A stretch of DNA of 64,000 bases from Dongia_B sp964406155 (GCA_964406155.1 CAYOQR010000003.1:113514-177513), one strand, 5' to 3'; counted from the first letter of the stretch, positions 44,707-52,761 are shown. Translations and numbers: made by a program. The notes: generated from the letters alone by a model not told the origin.

Positions 44707-45845
44707 CAGAAGCCCGCCAAGTCGGTGAGGTGAGGTGCCGTAAGCGCCACGGCCTTGAACAAGGTGCCCATTTCACGCGCATCGATCAAGCGATGCAACC
44801 CACCGGCGATCTCAGCCGCAACATCCGCCGGCTGGCCCCGGGACAGCATCTGCGCCCGCGTCTCGATGCCCAGCGCTTGCAGGAACCGTGCCTGCGTTAC
44901 TGGCCCCAAGGCGCGGCAACCCGCGGCGCGGCCAACCTCGCAGAGCATGGCGAAATCCACATGCGCCGTGAGATCGGCGGTGCCGATCTCCACCAGCGGA
45001 TCGTGATAAAGATGCCGCTTCAGCGCCTGCAGCGTATCCCCGACCCCGCTTTCCGCTGGGCCGTAATCGATGAACAGGGCCGCGCCTGAATCGGCATGGC
45101 AACGGGCGGCGATCTCACTGCAGATGGTGATCGACATCGGTGACACTTCCGCGATCGCGCCCGGCGCAGCCTGCTGATGCACCGGGCGCAGCAGCGTCAC
45201 TTGCGGTCCCGGCGGCAGATCGGTCCAGATGAAATGAGGCGCTGCCCCTTTCGTCTCGGCCGAGAGGGTAACGCCCCGCTCGCGCCAACCCTCCGCCGTG
45301 CGAATGAATTGATGGACCGGCAAGGCATCGAAGAATTCATTGGCGACCAGGATCATCGGCCCCGGCGGCACCTCGCCCAAGGTCTCATGCCAGTTCGGGC
45401 GGTAGGCCGACAGCGCTGCCGCCTGCGCCGCCTTCAACGGCTCACTGATCTCGACCAGATGCAGATCGGCGGCGGCCAGGAAATCCGGCGCCACCCGCGC
45501 CGCCCGCAAGGCATCGGCCATCAGTGTGCCACGGCCGGGACCAAGCTCCGCCAGACGAAACGGATTGGGCCGTCCCAGCCGATGCCAGGTATCGACGCAC
45601 CACAGACCGATCATCTCACCGAACATCTGGCTGACTTCCGGCGCCGTGATGAAATCGCCGGCCGTCCCCAGCGGATCACGGGTGGCGTAATAGCCGAGAT
45701 GCCGGGCCGCCAGGGCAAGCCGCATGAAGTCGGCGACCGTGACCGCGCCTTGGGCCGCGATCTGCTGCGCCATCCGCCGCCGCAGCTTGGCCGCCGTCTC
45801 TTCCGCAGTCTGATCCGGCCTGCTCTGATCCGACCTATCGGTCAC
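44706..45845 (-). CDS. SAM-dependent methyltransferase, MidA/NDUFAF7 family
   Basis: 379 residues. GYYATRDPLGTAGDFITAPE and QMFGEMIGLW at about 55-85, LAELGPGRGTLMADALRA (SAM site) and ILVANEFFDALPVHQF fit the MidA/NDUFAF7 family (DUF185). In mitochondria it methylates an arginine of complex I subunit NDUFS2. A like role in respiratory complex I assembly is plausible here but not shown. It starts 10 nt after lgt and overlaps pgeF by one base. The N terminus carries a 15-nt duplication (SDQSRPDQT). Confidence 0.88.
   Translation of the reverse strand: MTDRSDQSRPDQTAEETAAKLRRRMAQQIAAQGAVTVADFMRLALAARHLGYYATRDPLGTAGDFITAPEVSQMFGEMIGLWCVDTWHRLGRPNPFRLAELGPGRGTLMADALRAARVAPDFLAAADLHLVEISEPLKAAQAAALSAYRPNWHETLGEVPPGPMILVANEFFDALPVHQFIRTAEGWRERGVTLSAETKGAAPHFIWTDLPPGPQVTLLRPVHQQAAPGAIAEVSPMSITICSEIAARCHADSGAALFIDYGPAESGVGDTLQALKRHLYHDPLVEIGTADLTAHVDFAMLCEVGRAAGCRALGPVTQARFLQALGIETRAQMLSRGQPADVAAEIAGGLHRLIDAREMGTLFKAVALTAPHLTDLAGF
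45810..45839. repeat. 15-nt imperfect duplication in MidA-family N terminus
   Basis: CTGATCCGGCCTGCT at 45810-45824 is followed by CTGATCCGACCTATC at 45825-45839. It encodes part of SDQSRPDQT just after the start codon. Confidence 0.7.
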
Positions 45846-45855
45846 AGCCGGGCGC

Positions 45856-46665
45856 TCAGGCGGCCGCGGTGGATTTGCGGCGCAGTACCAGATAGAGGCC
45901 GAAGAGGATCATCGGGACACAGAGAATCTGTCCCCAGGTGACCGCCGCATTGGCGCCGAGATTGACCTCCGGTTCGCGGAAGATTTCTGAGAAACCGCGC
46001 GCGAAGCCATAACCGATCAGGAAGATGCCGCTCAGCGTGCCGGTGCGCTCGCGGATCGCCTTGTTGCGCGAGAAGAAATGCATCACCAGGAACAGGATAA
46101 GACCTTCCAGCAGCGCCTCGTAGAGCTGGCTGGGGTGACGCGGATCGGGACCGGCCTTGGGAAAGATCACCGCCCAGGGCACATCCGTCACCCGGCCCCA
46201 CAACTCGCCGTTGACGAAATTGGCGATCCGGCCGAGGCAAAGGCCGATCGGCGTGCCGCAGGCGACAACATCGGACAGGGTGAAGAAGCCCAGTTTCTGG
46301 CTGCGGCCGTAAAAATACATGGCGAGGATCACGCCGATCAGGCCGCCGTGGAAAGCCATGCCGCCCCGCCAGATCATGAAGATCTCCAGCGGATGGCGGA
46401 AGTAATAGTCCGGCGCCCAGAGCAACACCTGACCGAGTCGGCCGCCGAGGATGATGCCGACCACGATCCAAGTCAGCAGATCGTCGAATTGCTGACGCTT
46501 GATGCGCTGCGGCGGCAACTGGATCAGCTTCACGCAATACCACCAGCCGAGCAGGATGCCGGCGATATAGGACAGCGCGTACCAGCGGATGTCGATCGGC
46601 CCCAGGGACAAGGCAACGGGATTGAAATCCGGGAAGACGAAATACCCGGCGGACTCGGCAGCCAT
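45856..46665 (-). CDS. lgt: Prolipoprotein diacylglyceryl transferase
   Basis: 269 residues with about seven transmembrane helices. IRWYALSYIAGILLGWWY at the start, GGMAFHGGLIGVILAM with the His region, and GRIANFVNGELWGRVTDVPW with the strictly conserved Arg and Asn-Gly-Glu are decisive. It transfers diacylglycerol from phosphatidylglycerol to the lipobox Cys. The ATG at 46665 is chosen; a GTG at 46674 is in frame. It heads the operon lgt, MidA-like, pgeF and is divergent from ubiK. Confidence 0.94.
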   Translation of the reverse strand: MAAESAGYFVFPDFNPVALSLGPIDIRWYALSYIAGILLGWWYCVKLIQLPPQRIKRQQFDDLLTWIVVGIILGGRLGQVLLWAPDYYFRHPLEIFMIWRGGMAFHGGLIGVILAMYFYGRSQKLGFFTLSDVVACGTPIGLCLGRIANFVNGELWGRVTDVPWAVIFPKAGPDPRHPSQLYEALLEGLILFLVMHFFSRNKAIRERTGTLSGIFLIGYGFARGFSEIFREPEVNLGANAAVTWGQILCVPMILFGLYLVLRRKSTAAA

Positions 46666-46712
46666 GGAGAACACTCGTCAATGGATGGGGGTTCCGTTAT
46701 ATACAGCGCCCA

Positions 46713-46756
46713 GTTACGATCCAATAGATTACGATTCAACAGTTTTAGGCCAACAG
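46713..46756. repeat. Three 14-15-nt imperfect tandem units, lgt/ubiK gap
   Basis: GTTACGATCCAATAG (46713-46727), ATTACGATTCAACAG (46728-46742) and TTTTAGGCCAACAG (46743-46756) are decaying copies in the divergent promoter region of lgt and ubiK. Confidence 0.65.
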
Positions 46757-46809
46757 TTTAAGGGCGATGGGCGTGGCAGGGCCGCGACCCGGTGTCGCCC
46801 GGGAGTTTA

Positions 46810-47136
46810 ATGATGCAGACCGAAAATCGATTGCTCGACGATCTGGCGAAAGTGGCGACCGGCGCCATCGGCTCGCTGTCCGGCGTGCGGCATGAAGTCG
46901 AGGGACGCCTGCAGCAGCAATTGGAGCGTCTGATCGGCCGCATGAATCTGGTCAGCCGCGAGGAATTCGAGGCGATCCGCGCCGTGGCCCAAGCGGCCCG
47001 GGAAGAGCAGATCCGCCTGGAGCGGCGCGTTGCCGAGCTGGAAGCGCGGCTGGCGCAGCAGTCAGCGCCCAATCCCGCCTCACCCACCTCTGCCGCGACC
47101 GATTCCATCACGGTGGATGCGCCCAGCGATAGCTGA
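46810..47136 (+). CDS. ubiK: Ubiquinone biosynthesis accessory factor UbiK family
   Basis: 108 residues counted from 46810. The conserved core NRLLDDLAKVATGAIGSLSG, then the amphipathic SREEFEAIRAVAQAAREEQI and a coiled-coil end RLERRVAELEARLAQ, are those of the BMFP/UbiK family that binds membranes and helps UbiJ-type ubiquinone assembly. GGGAG lies 4 nt before the ATG at 46810 and 7 nt before the next ATG (46813); either could be used. Divergence from lgt is usual in this group. Confidence 0.88.
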   Translation: MMQTENRLLDDLAKVATGAIGSLSGVRHEVEGRLQQQLERLIGRMNLVSREEFEAIRAVAQAAREEQIRLERRVAELEARLAQQSAPNPASPTSAATDSITVDAPSDS

Positions 47137-47151
47137 CAACCGTTTCCTGAC

Positions 47152-47189
47152 GGCTTAAGCGACAGGCTCAAGCGATCGGCTTAACGACC
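47152..47189. repeat. Three 12-13-nt tandem units after ubiK
   Basis: GGCTTAAGCGACA (47152-47164), GGCTCAAGCGATC (47165-47177) and GGCTTAACGACC (47178-47189) lie just after the ubiK stop codon. Confidence 0.75.
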
Positions 47190-47357
47190 GAGACGTGAAC
47201 TTGGGATGACAAATTAAAACCTGTTAAAACAAGCCTTGCACCAGAGTCTCAAATCTGAGACTCTAAATCTGGTGGGGCATCTTTCATCTGAATCTAGATC
47301 CTGGGGCCCAGCCCCACCGCGTTTGGCGCCCAGGGGCCGACCATGGAGGGCGCTGCA

Positions 47358-47861
47358 ATGGCATTACTCCCAGCCGAGTCGACCCGCACGGACATCAATC
47401 CCCTCGACGTAATGGAAGAATTGGTTAACGCCAACGAATGGCGTTACGACCGTTCGACCGATCAGGAGATGATTGTCGAATTCACGGGTCAGTTTTGCGA
47501 CTACCGGATGTTCTTCGTTTGGCAGGAAGATCTGGGAGCGATGTACTATTCGTGCCTGTTCGACATGCGCATCCTGCCGACCAAGCGCCGCGATGTCGCC
47601 GAACTGCTGTCGCTGGTCAATGAGCGGCTGTGGCTTGGCCATTTTGACCTGTGTTCGGAAGAGATGGCGCCGATGTTCCGCCACACTATCCTGCTGCGTG
47701 GTACGCCGGGCGTCTCGGTGGAGCAGCTCGAGGATCTCGTCGAAGCTGCCTTGAATGAATGCGAGCGCTTCTACCCGGCCTTCCAATTCGTCGTCTGGGG
47801 CGGTAAAAAACCGCAGGAAGCGGTGGAAGCCGCTATGTTCGAGACCGTCGGCGAAGCCTGA
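47358..47861 (+). CDS. YbjN domain-containing protein
   Basis: 167 residues from the ATG at 47358, which has GGAGGGC upstream; an in-frame ATG at 47343 is less likely. The fold is the type III secretion chaperone-like YbjN family: NPLDVMEELVNANEWRYDR, the middle MYYSCLFDMRILPTKRRDV, and GHFDLCSEEMAPMFRHTIL. The role is unknown; in E. coli YbjN affects motility and stress. It is 6 nt upstream of proC, so probably co-transcribed. Confidence 0.88.
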   Translation: MALLPAESTRTDINPLDVMEELVNANEWRYDRSTDQEMIVEFTGQFCDYRMFFVWQEDLGAMYYSCLFDMRILPTKRRDVAELLSLVNERLWLGHFDLCSEEMAPMFRHTILLRGTPGVSVEQLEDLVEAALNECERFYPAFQFVVWGGKKPQEAVEAAMFETVGEA

Positions 47862-47867
47862 GGCAAA

Positions 47868-48716
47868 ATGACAACACCGAGTGAAGGACGGCAGAGCCTG
47901 CATCTGCCAGGACCCATGTTGCTTGTCGGTTGCGGCAAGATGGGCGGGGCGATGTTGCGCGGCTGGCTGGCCCGTGGCGTCAAGGGCAATCAACTCTTCG
48001 TGGTCGATCCGGCCCCCCGCGACCTGGACGATGTGATCGCCGCCGGCGTCACCGTGGTGACGCAGCCGGCGGATCTGCCGGCCAGTCTTCAGCCGGGCAT
48101 CGTGCTGCTTGCCATCAAGCCGCAATTCATGGATGAGGCGCTCCCGACCTATCGCCGTTTCGCACGGCCCGGCACCCTCTTCCTGTCGATCGCGGCCGGC
48201 AAGACCCTCGCCTATCTCAAACGCCAGTTGGGCGACGTCGCCATCGTGCGGTCAATGCCGAACACACCGGCGGCGGTCGGCCGTGGCATGACCGTCATCG
48301 TCCGCCGCCCGGAGATCGCTGAGGCCGATCTCCAGCTCTGCGCCGAGCTTCTGTCGGCCGTCGGCGAGATCGCCTGGGTCGATGACGAGGATCAGATCAA
48401 CGCGGTCACCGCCGTCTCCGGCGGCGGACCGGCTTATGTCTTCCTGCTGATCGAATGCCTGGCGGAAGCCGGGCGGGCGGCAGGTCTGCCGGCCGATCTC
48501 GCCATGCGCCTCGCCCGCTCCACGGTTTGCGGCAGCGGCGAGCTGGCCTATCAATCGACCGAATCCGCCGAGGCCTTGCGCAAGGCGGTGATGAGCCCCA
48601 AGGGCACCACGGAACAGGCGATCGCCGTGCTGATGGCACCCGATGGCCTGCAGCCGCTGATGACCAAGGCGATCGCCGCCGCGACCGGCCGGTCCCGCGA
48701 ACTGGCGGCCGGGTAA
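47868..48716 (+). CDS. proC: Pyrroline-5-carboxylate reductase
   Basis: 282 residues. MLLVGCGKMGGAMLRGWLA is the NADPH fold. RSMPNTPAAVGRGMTVI and AVTAVSGGGPAYVFLLIE, then SPKGTTEQAIAVL near the end, are the P5CR signature. It makes proline from pyrroline-5-carboxylate. It sits between YbjN and a YbaK-like gene in one run. Confidence 0.94.
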   Translation: MTTPSEGRQSLHLPGPMLLVGCGKMGGAMLRGWLARGVKGNQLFVVDPAPRDLDDVIAAGVTVVTQPADLPASLQPGIVLLAIKPQFMDEALPTYRRFARPGTLFLSIAAGKTLAYLKRQLGDVAIVRSMPNTPAAVGRGMTVIVRRPEIAEADLQLCAELLSAVGEIAWVDDEDQINAVTAVSGGGPAYVFLLIECLAEAGRAAGLPADLAMRLARSTVCGSGELAYQSTESAEALRKAVMSPKGTTEQAIAVLMAPDGLQPLMTKAIAAATGRSRELAAG

Positions 48717-48726
48717 GGCGCATCGC

Positions 48727-49230
48727 ATGGCGGACGAGGCCGCATCGACGACGGACCTGGCCGGTGGCAGCATCGGGCGTGTCCGCCAGGCGTTGCAGGG
48801 TTTCGGCCTTGCCTGTGAGATCAAGGAATTCGATGCCTCGACCCGGACCTCGGCCGATGCCGCGGCGGCAATCGGCTGCGACGTGGCGCAGATCGCGAAA
48901 TCGGTGATCTTTCGCGCCAAGGGCAGCAGTCTCGCCGTGCTGGTGGTGGCGAGCGGCATCAACCGGGTCGATGAGAAGAAGATCGAGGCCGCACTCGGGC
49001 AGAAGATCGGCAAGGCGGATGCGGATTTCGTCCGCGATCAGACCGGCTTCGCCATCGGCGGCGTCGCTCCCATCGGCCATACCGGGCATGTCCGCGTTTT
49101 CATCGACCGGGATCTCCGGCAATATGCCGAGATCTGGGCGGCGGCCGGCTCGCCGCATGCGGTTTTCCGCCTGACCCCGGCCGAACTGGAGCGCATCACC
49201 GGCGGACAGGTTGCCGACATTAAGCCGTGA
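48727..49230 (+). CDS. YbaK/EbsC-family aminoacyl-tRNA deacylase-like protein
   Basis: 167 residues. QIAKSVIFRAKGSSLAVLVV carries the key Lys of the YbaK/ProX domain, and GFAIGGVAPIGHTG the GxxxPxG motif. The family clears mischarged tRNAs (Cys-tRNA-Pro, Ala-tRNA-Pro) in trans. The exact target is not readable. It starts 10 nt after proC. Confidence 0.88.
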   Translation: MADEAASTTDLAGGSIGRVRQALQGFGLACEIKEFDASTRTSADAAAAIGCDVAQIAKSVIFRAKGSSLAVLVVASGINRVDEKKIEAALGQKIGKADADFVRDQTGFAIGGVAPIGHTGHVRVFIDRDLRQYAEIWAAAGSPHAVFRLTPAELERITGGQVADIKP

Positions 49231-49356
49231 TTGTCATGATCGAGCGATCTATAACGGAACTGGATCGAGTCGCCGGCAGCGACCATGCTGGCAGGGTGGC
49301 CGGTCCGACCGGATGGCAATGATCACCCCCAGCCTGATCACTTTCAGGAGGCGGAT

Positions 49357-50130
49357 ATGGCGCGACGACCCAGAACCGATTTGGGAACCGACCGAGAGGC
49401 CGGCCGGACAGGCGGCAAGAGCAAAACCGGCAAGGCGGCCTCCTCCCGTACCAAGACAGCCAGTACCAAGACGACCGGAGCCAAAACAGCCCGCGGCAAA
49501 TCAGGCGCGGCCGGCTCAGGTGCCACGGCAGCTCAGCCGGGCGCCGATCCCCGGGATATCCGGCAGCGGTTGCAGGCGGCCCTGATCGAACAGCTTGCCG
49601 GCCTCGGCTGGCGCGATCTCAGCTATGCCCAGATCGTCCAGGCGTCGGGCGTGCCGCTCGCGTCGGCCTATCGTCTGTACCGCTCGAAGATGGGCGTCCT
49701 GCATGGACTGGCCGGCGAGATCGACCAGCAGGTGCTGGCCGGTCTGGAAGCGGATCCGTTGGACGGGACGGCGCGGGACCGGCTGTTCGATCTCGTCATG
49801 CGCCGGCTGGATCTGCAGGCTGCCAACAAGGCCGCCCTGGAAAACCTGTTCCATGCCTTGCCGCGCAGCCCAGGCGAGGCGGTCTGCGTCGCCGGCCGGC
49901 TGCGGCGGTCGATGGCGCTGATGCTGGATCTTGCCGGCATCTCCACCAGCGGCCTGCGGGGCCTCCTGCGCATCAAGGCGATGACCGGGCTCTATCTCCA
50001 TGTCATGCGGGCGTGGCTGAAGGATGACAGCGACGATTCCTCGGCCACCATGGCCCTGCTGGACAAGCGCCTGAACCAGGCCGAACGCCTGCTCGGCTTG
50101 CTGCATCGTCGGAGCAATTCCTCCAATTGA
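49357..50130 (+). CDS. TetR-family regulator with Lys/Ala/Thr-rich N-terminal tail
   Basis: 257 residues. CAGGAGGCGG precedes the ATG at 49357. Residues ~15-60 are a low-complexity, basic tail (KSKTGKAASSRTKTASTKTT), like histone H1-type DNA-binding tails. The TetR helix-turn-helix follows (LSYAQIVQASGVPLASAYRLY). The remaining ~150 residues are the all-helical ligand domain. It lies 136 nt upstream of the phasin gene on the same strand, so it may control polyhydroxyalkanoate granule proteins, although PhaR is the usual regulator there. Confidence 0.85.
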   Translation: MARRPRTDLGTDREAGRTGGKSKTGKAASSRTKTASTKTTGAKTARGKSGAAGSGATAAQPGADPRDIRQRLQAALIEQLAGLGWRDLSYAQIVQASGVPLASAYRLYRSKMGVLHGLAGEIDQQVLAGLEADPLDGTARDRLFDLVMRRLDLQAANKAALENLFHALPRSPGEAVCVAGRLRRSMALMLDLAGISTSGLRGLLRIKAMTGLYLHVMRAWLKDDSDDSSATMALLDKRLNQAERLLGLLHRRSNSSN

Positions 50131-50156
50131 TTGATTTAATGTGAAGAATTTTTTTG

Positions 50157-50228
50157 TTGCGGCGCACAAAAACCCTTGACCTTTCCGCTGCGCCGCAACA
50201 TATTCATTCCAGATTTTGTGCGCCGCAA
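50157..50228. promoter_or_regulatory. Three TGCGCCGCAA sites around the phasin promoter
   Basis: TTGCGGCGCA (50157-50166, inverted), TGCGCCGCAA (50189-50198) and TGCGCCGCAA (50219-50228) are spaced 30-32 nt apart, about three helical turns. The promoter TTGACC (50176-50181) - 17 nt - CATATT (50199-50204) lies among them. Site 1 is upstream of -35, site 2 in the spacer, site 3 after -10. This fits a repressor of phasin expression such as PhaR, which in other alphaproteobacteria binds TGC/GCA-type dyads; the identity is inferred. Confidence 0.7.
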
Positions 50229-50266
50229 AATACCTTGCGCGCTAGCCCCAATCTGGAGATGCCAAA

Positions 50267-50752
50267 ATGGCCAAGACCAACACCATTGAGACCGATTTCG
50301 TGAAGATCCCGGACTTTACCCAGGTCCAGGCCGATTTCAACAAGTGGGTCAACGACTTCTCGAAGTTCTTCGTCAACGGCAAGGCGCCGAGCCTCGATCT
50401 CGACAGCCTCTTCGCCGCTCAGCGCAAGAACGTCGAAGCCCTGACCGCTGCCAACCAGGTGGCTTTCGAAGGCGTCAAGGCCGTGGCGCAGCGCCAGGCT
50501 GAGATCGTCCGCACCGTGATCGAAGACATCACCAAGGCGACCAAGGAGTTGACCAGCGTGGCGACCCCGGAAGAGAAGTTCCTGAAGCAGACCGAAATCG
50601 CCAAGACCGGTTTCGAAGCCGCGATCAGCAACCTGCGCGATCTGAGCGAGACGCTGCAGAAGGCGAATATCGAAGCGGCCTCGCTGATCAACAAGCGCGT
50701 TTCCGCCAGCTTCGACGAGCTGAAGGACGCCTTCAACAAGGTGAAGAAGTAA
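50267..50752 (+). CDS. Phasin family protein
   Basis: 161 residues, mostly amphipathic helix. FNKWVNDFSKFFVNGKAPSL near the start, AAQRKNVEALTAANQVAFEG and VAQRQAEIVRTVIEDITKAT are typical phasin segments. Phasins coat polyhydroxyalkanoate granules. Codon use is biased to frequent codons, as for a highly expressed gene. Its promoter has an operator cluster, and a strong terminator follows the stop. Confidence 0.9.
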   Translation: MAKTNTIETDFVKIPDFTQVQADFNKWVNDFSKFFVNGKAPSLDLDSLFAAQRKNVEALTAANQVAFEGVKAVAQRQAEIVRTVIEDITKATKELTSVATPEEKFLKQTEIAKTGFEAAISNLRDLSETLQKANIEAASLINKRVSASFDELKDAFNKVKK

Positions 50753-50757
50753 AAATT

Positions 50758-50786
50758 AAAGGCCTCGCCACGGCGAGGCCTTTATT
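50758..50786 (+). terminator. Rho-independent terminator after phasin
   Basis: AAAGGCCTCGC and GCGAGGCCTTT (50758-50783) pair around CACG, followed by TTTATT. It directly follows the phasin stop codon. Confidence 0.93.
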
Positions 50787-50839
50787 ACCAGTTTTCTGCC
50801 AATGTCCCAGAGCCTCCCCGCACGAGGACAGGCAGCATA

Positions 50840-50876
50840 GCCCGTCTGGACGGAAGTCCAGGCGGGCCTTCTTTTT
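50840..50876 (+). terminator. Second terminator hairpin, 70 nt after the first
   Basis: GCCCGTCTGGAC (50840-50851) pairs with GTCCAGGCGGGC (50856-50867, one wobble) around GGAA, followed by CTTCTTTTT. No open frame lies between the two terminators, so this may end a small RNA or catch read-through. Confidence 0.85.
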
Positions 50877-51001
50877 CGGTCCGAATCAGGGCGGAACATC
50901 GGACTGTCCCCACACCGGAATGCTCCGCCGCTTGGCATTGCCACTGACATTGACCGCTGCTAGCGTGACGCACAGCGACCAGTTGAGTCAAGGTAAAGCT
51001 C

Positions 51002-51364
51002 GTGCACGATAAGTTAGAAGCGATCGCGCCGGAGATTTCTTACGACGACTTCCGGAAGATCGATATCCGCGTCGGCACCATCATCGCCGCGGAACCCTTT
51101 CCCGAAGCTCGCCGTCCGGCCCTGAAACTGACCATCGACTTCGGGCCGGCAATCGGCCAGCGGCGCAGCTCCGCGCAGATCACCCGCCATTATACCGCCG
51201 AAACAGTGATCGGCCGACAGGTGGCCGCCGTGGTCAACTTTCCCAAAAAGCAGATCGGCAAGTTCATGTCCGAGGTTCTTGTCCTCGGCTTTCCCGACGG
51301 TGCCGACGAGGTGGTGATGATCGGACCAGATCAGGCCGTGCCCAATGGCGGGCGCCTGTATTAA
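51002..51364 (+). CDS. csaA: tRNA-binding protein CsaA
   Basis: 120 residues of the OB-fold tRNA-binding domain shared with methionyl-tRNA synthetase C termini: FRKIDIRVGTIIAAEPFPEA, SSAQITRHYT, QVAAVVNFPKKQIGKFMSEV and DQAVPNGGRL. CsaA dimers bind tRNA and act as chaperones in export. The start is GTG at 51002, with AAGG upstream, matching the family N terminus. It is 71 nt upstream of the M24 hydrolase. Confidence 0.93.
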   Translation: MHDKLEAIAPEISYDDFRKIDIRVGTIIAAEPFPEARRPALKLTIDFGPAIGQRRSSAQITRHYTAETVIGRQVAAVVNFPKKQIGKFMSEVLVLGFPDGADEVVMIGPDQAVPNGGRLY

Positions 51365-51434
51365 AGTTGTGCCAATAAGGTCACGCCACGTCCCGTGACG
51401 GATCACCGATAGACTGAAGACGGAGCATTAGGTC

Positions 51435-52586
51435 ATGGCCCTGCATTTCGCCGAAGCCGAACTGGCGGACCGCCGCCACCGCACCATCGAGGCCATGGTC
51501 AAGCGCGGCCTCGACGGCCTGCTGATCTTCCGGCAGGAAAGCATGTATTACCTGACCGGCTACGACACCTTCGGCTACGTCTATTTCCAGTGCCTCTATC
51601 TCGGCGCCGACGGCCGCACGATGCTGCTGACCCGCGCCCCCGACCTGCGCCAGGCCCAGCACACCTCCGATATCCAGGATATCCGCGTCTGGATCGACGC
51701 ACCCAATGCCGATCCCGCCGCGGAATTGCGCGAATATCTCCGCCGCTGGGGTCTCAGCGGCAAGACCTTCGGAGTCGAATGGGAAGCCTATGGCCTGACC
51801 GCCCGCAGCGGCATGCGGGTGCAGGCAGCCTTCGACGGTTTCGCCGATCTGGTCGATGCCTCGGATCTCGTGAGCCGCCTGCGCCTGATCAAGAGCCCGA
51901 CTGAACTCACTTATGTCCGCAAAGCCGCCGAACTGGGCGATCTCGCCTTGGACGAGGCCCACCGGCTGGCCGGGCCGGGCGTCGATGAGGCGGACATCCT
52001 CGCCGCCATGCAATCGGTCATCATCCGTGGCGGCGGCGACGACCCCGCCAATGAATTCATCATCGGCTCCGGCGAGGACGCCCTGCTCTGCCGCTACAAG
52101 ACCGGCCGGCGCGTCCTCTCGGCCCAGGACCAGCTCACCCTGGAATTCGGCGGCGTCTACCGGCACTACCATTCCTGCCTGATGCGCACCATTCCGATCG
52201 GCACGCCGCCCGCACGCCAGGTCGAGATGCACAAGGTGGCGGTGGATGCCCTGGAAGCCTGCAAGGAAGCGCTCCGGCCCGGCAATACCCTCGGCATGGT
52301 GTTCGATGCTCATGCCCGGGTACTCGATGCCGCCGGCTATCAGGCCCACCGGATGAATGCGACCGGCTACAGCCTGGGCGCCACCTTCGCTCCCAACTGG
52401 ATGGATTGGCCGATGTTCTATCACGGCAATCCGGAGATCCTGCAGCCGGGCATGGTCTATTTCATCCATCTGATCATCTTCGACAGCGAGCGCGGCCTGG
52501 CCATGACCAGCGGCCAGACCTGCCTGGTGACCGATGGGGCCTGCGAGGTGCTGTCGCAGCGCTCCACCGATCTGGTCACGCGCTGA
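51435..52586 (+). CDS. M24 pita-bread hydrolase without metal ligands (DoeA-like)
   Basis: 383 residues. An N-terminal creatinase/prolidase domain (~1-150, with FRQESMYYLTGYDTFGYVYF) and a C-terminal pita-bread domain (~155-380). The five metal ligands of M24 metallopeptidases (Asp, Asp, His, Glu, Glu) are replaced: Glu237 in LEFGG, Cys248 in HSCLMRT, Tyr312 in GYSLG, His345 in FIHLI, and Gln361. This points to a metal-free C-N hydrolase like creatinase. The overall sequence is close to ectoine hydrolase DoeA/EutD, but no ectoine genes are near, so ectoine use is only a possibility. Confidence 0.82.
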   Translation: MALHFAEAELADRRHRTIEAMVKRGLDGLLIFRQESMYYLTGYDTFGYVYFQCLYLGADGRTMLLTRAPDLRQAQHTSDIQDIRVWIDAPNADPAAELREYLRRWGLSGKTFGVEWEAYGLTARSGMRVQAAFDGFADLVDASDLVSRLRLIKSPTELTYVRKAAELGDLALDEAHRLAGPGVDEADILAAMQSVIIRGGGDDPANEFIIGSGEDALLCRYKTGRRVLSAQDQLTLEFGGVYRHYHSCLMRTIPIGTPPARQVEMHKVAVDALEACKEALRPGNTLGMVFDAHARVLDAAGYQAHRMNATGYSLGATFAPNWMDWPMFYHGNPEILQPGMVYFIHLIIFDSERGLAMTSGQTCLVTDGACEVLSQRSTDLVTR

Positions 52587-52625
52587 CACCGCCGGCCCGG
52601 CGAGAGGACACGGAACGAGGCGTGG

Positions 52626-52694
52626 ATGCCGTATTTTTGGCTCATGGGAATCGGCTTGCTCATCGGCCTGACCGTGCTTTATCTGGCAACCTGA
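52626..52694 (+). CDS. Predicted 22-residue membrane microprotein
   Basis: ATG at 52626, stop at 52692-52694. The 22-residue product MPYFWLMGIGLLIGLTVLYL... is one transmembrane helix. GAGGCG lies upstream but weakly spaced. It is near the end of the M24 gene and could be co-transcribed. Predicted from composition only. Confidence 0.35.
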   Translation: MPYFWLMGIGLLIGLTVLYLAT

Positions 52695-52761
52695 GCAGCG
52701 CCTCGCCGCCGGGTTGTTTTTCTCAACAAAAAGTCAACTCTATCAATGCCTTGACTAAATG

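Noticed and set aside
45842..46681. 279-codon frame overlapping lgt on the same strand
   Set aside because: Out-of-frame shadow of lgt with Arg/Pro/His-rich composition; the lgt frame carries all family motifs.
4668..52586. An ectoine or betaine breakdown cluster
   Set aside because: The DoeA-like and MttB-like genes are 45 kb apart with no partner genes beside either.
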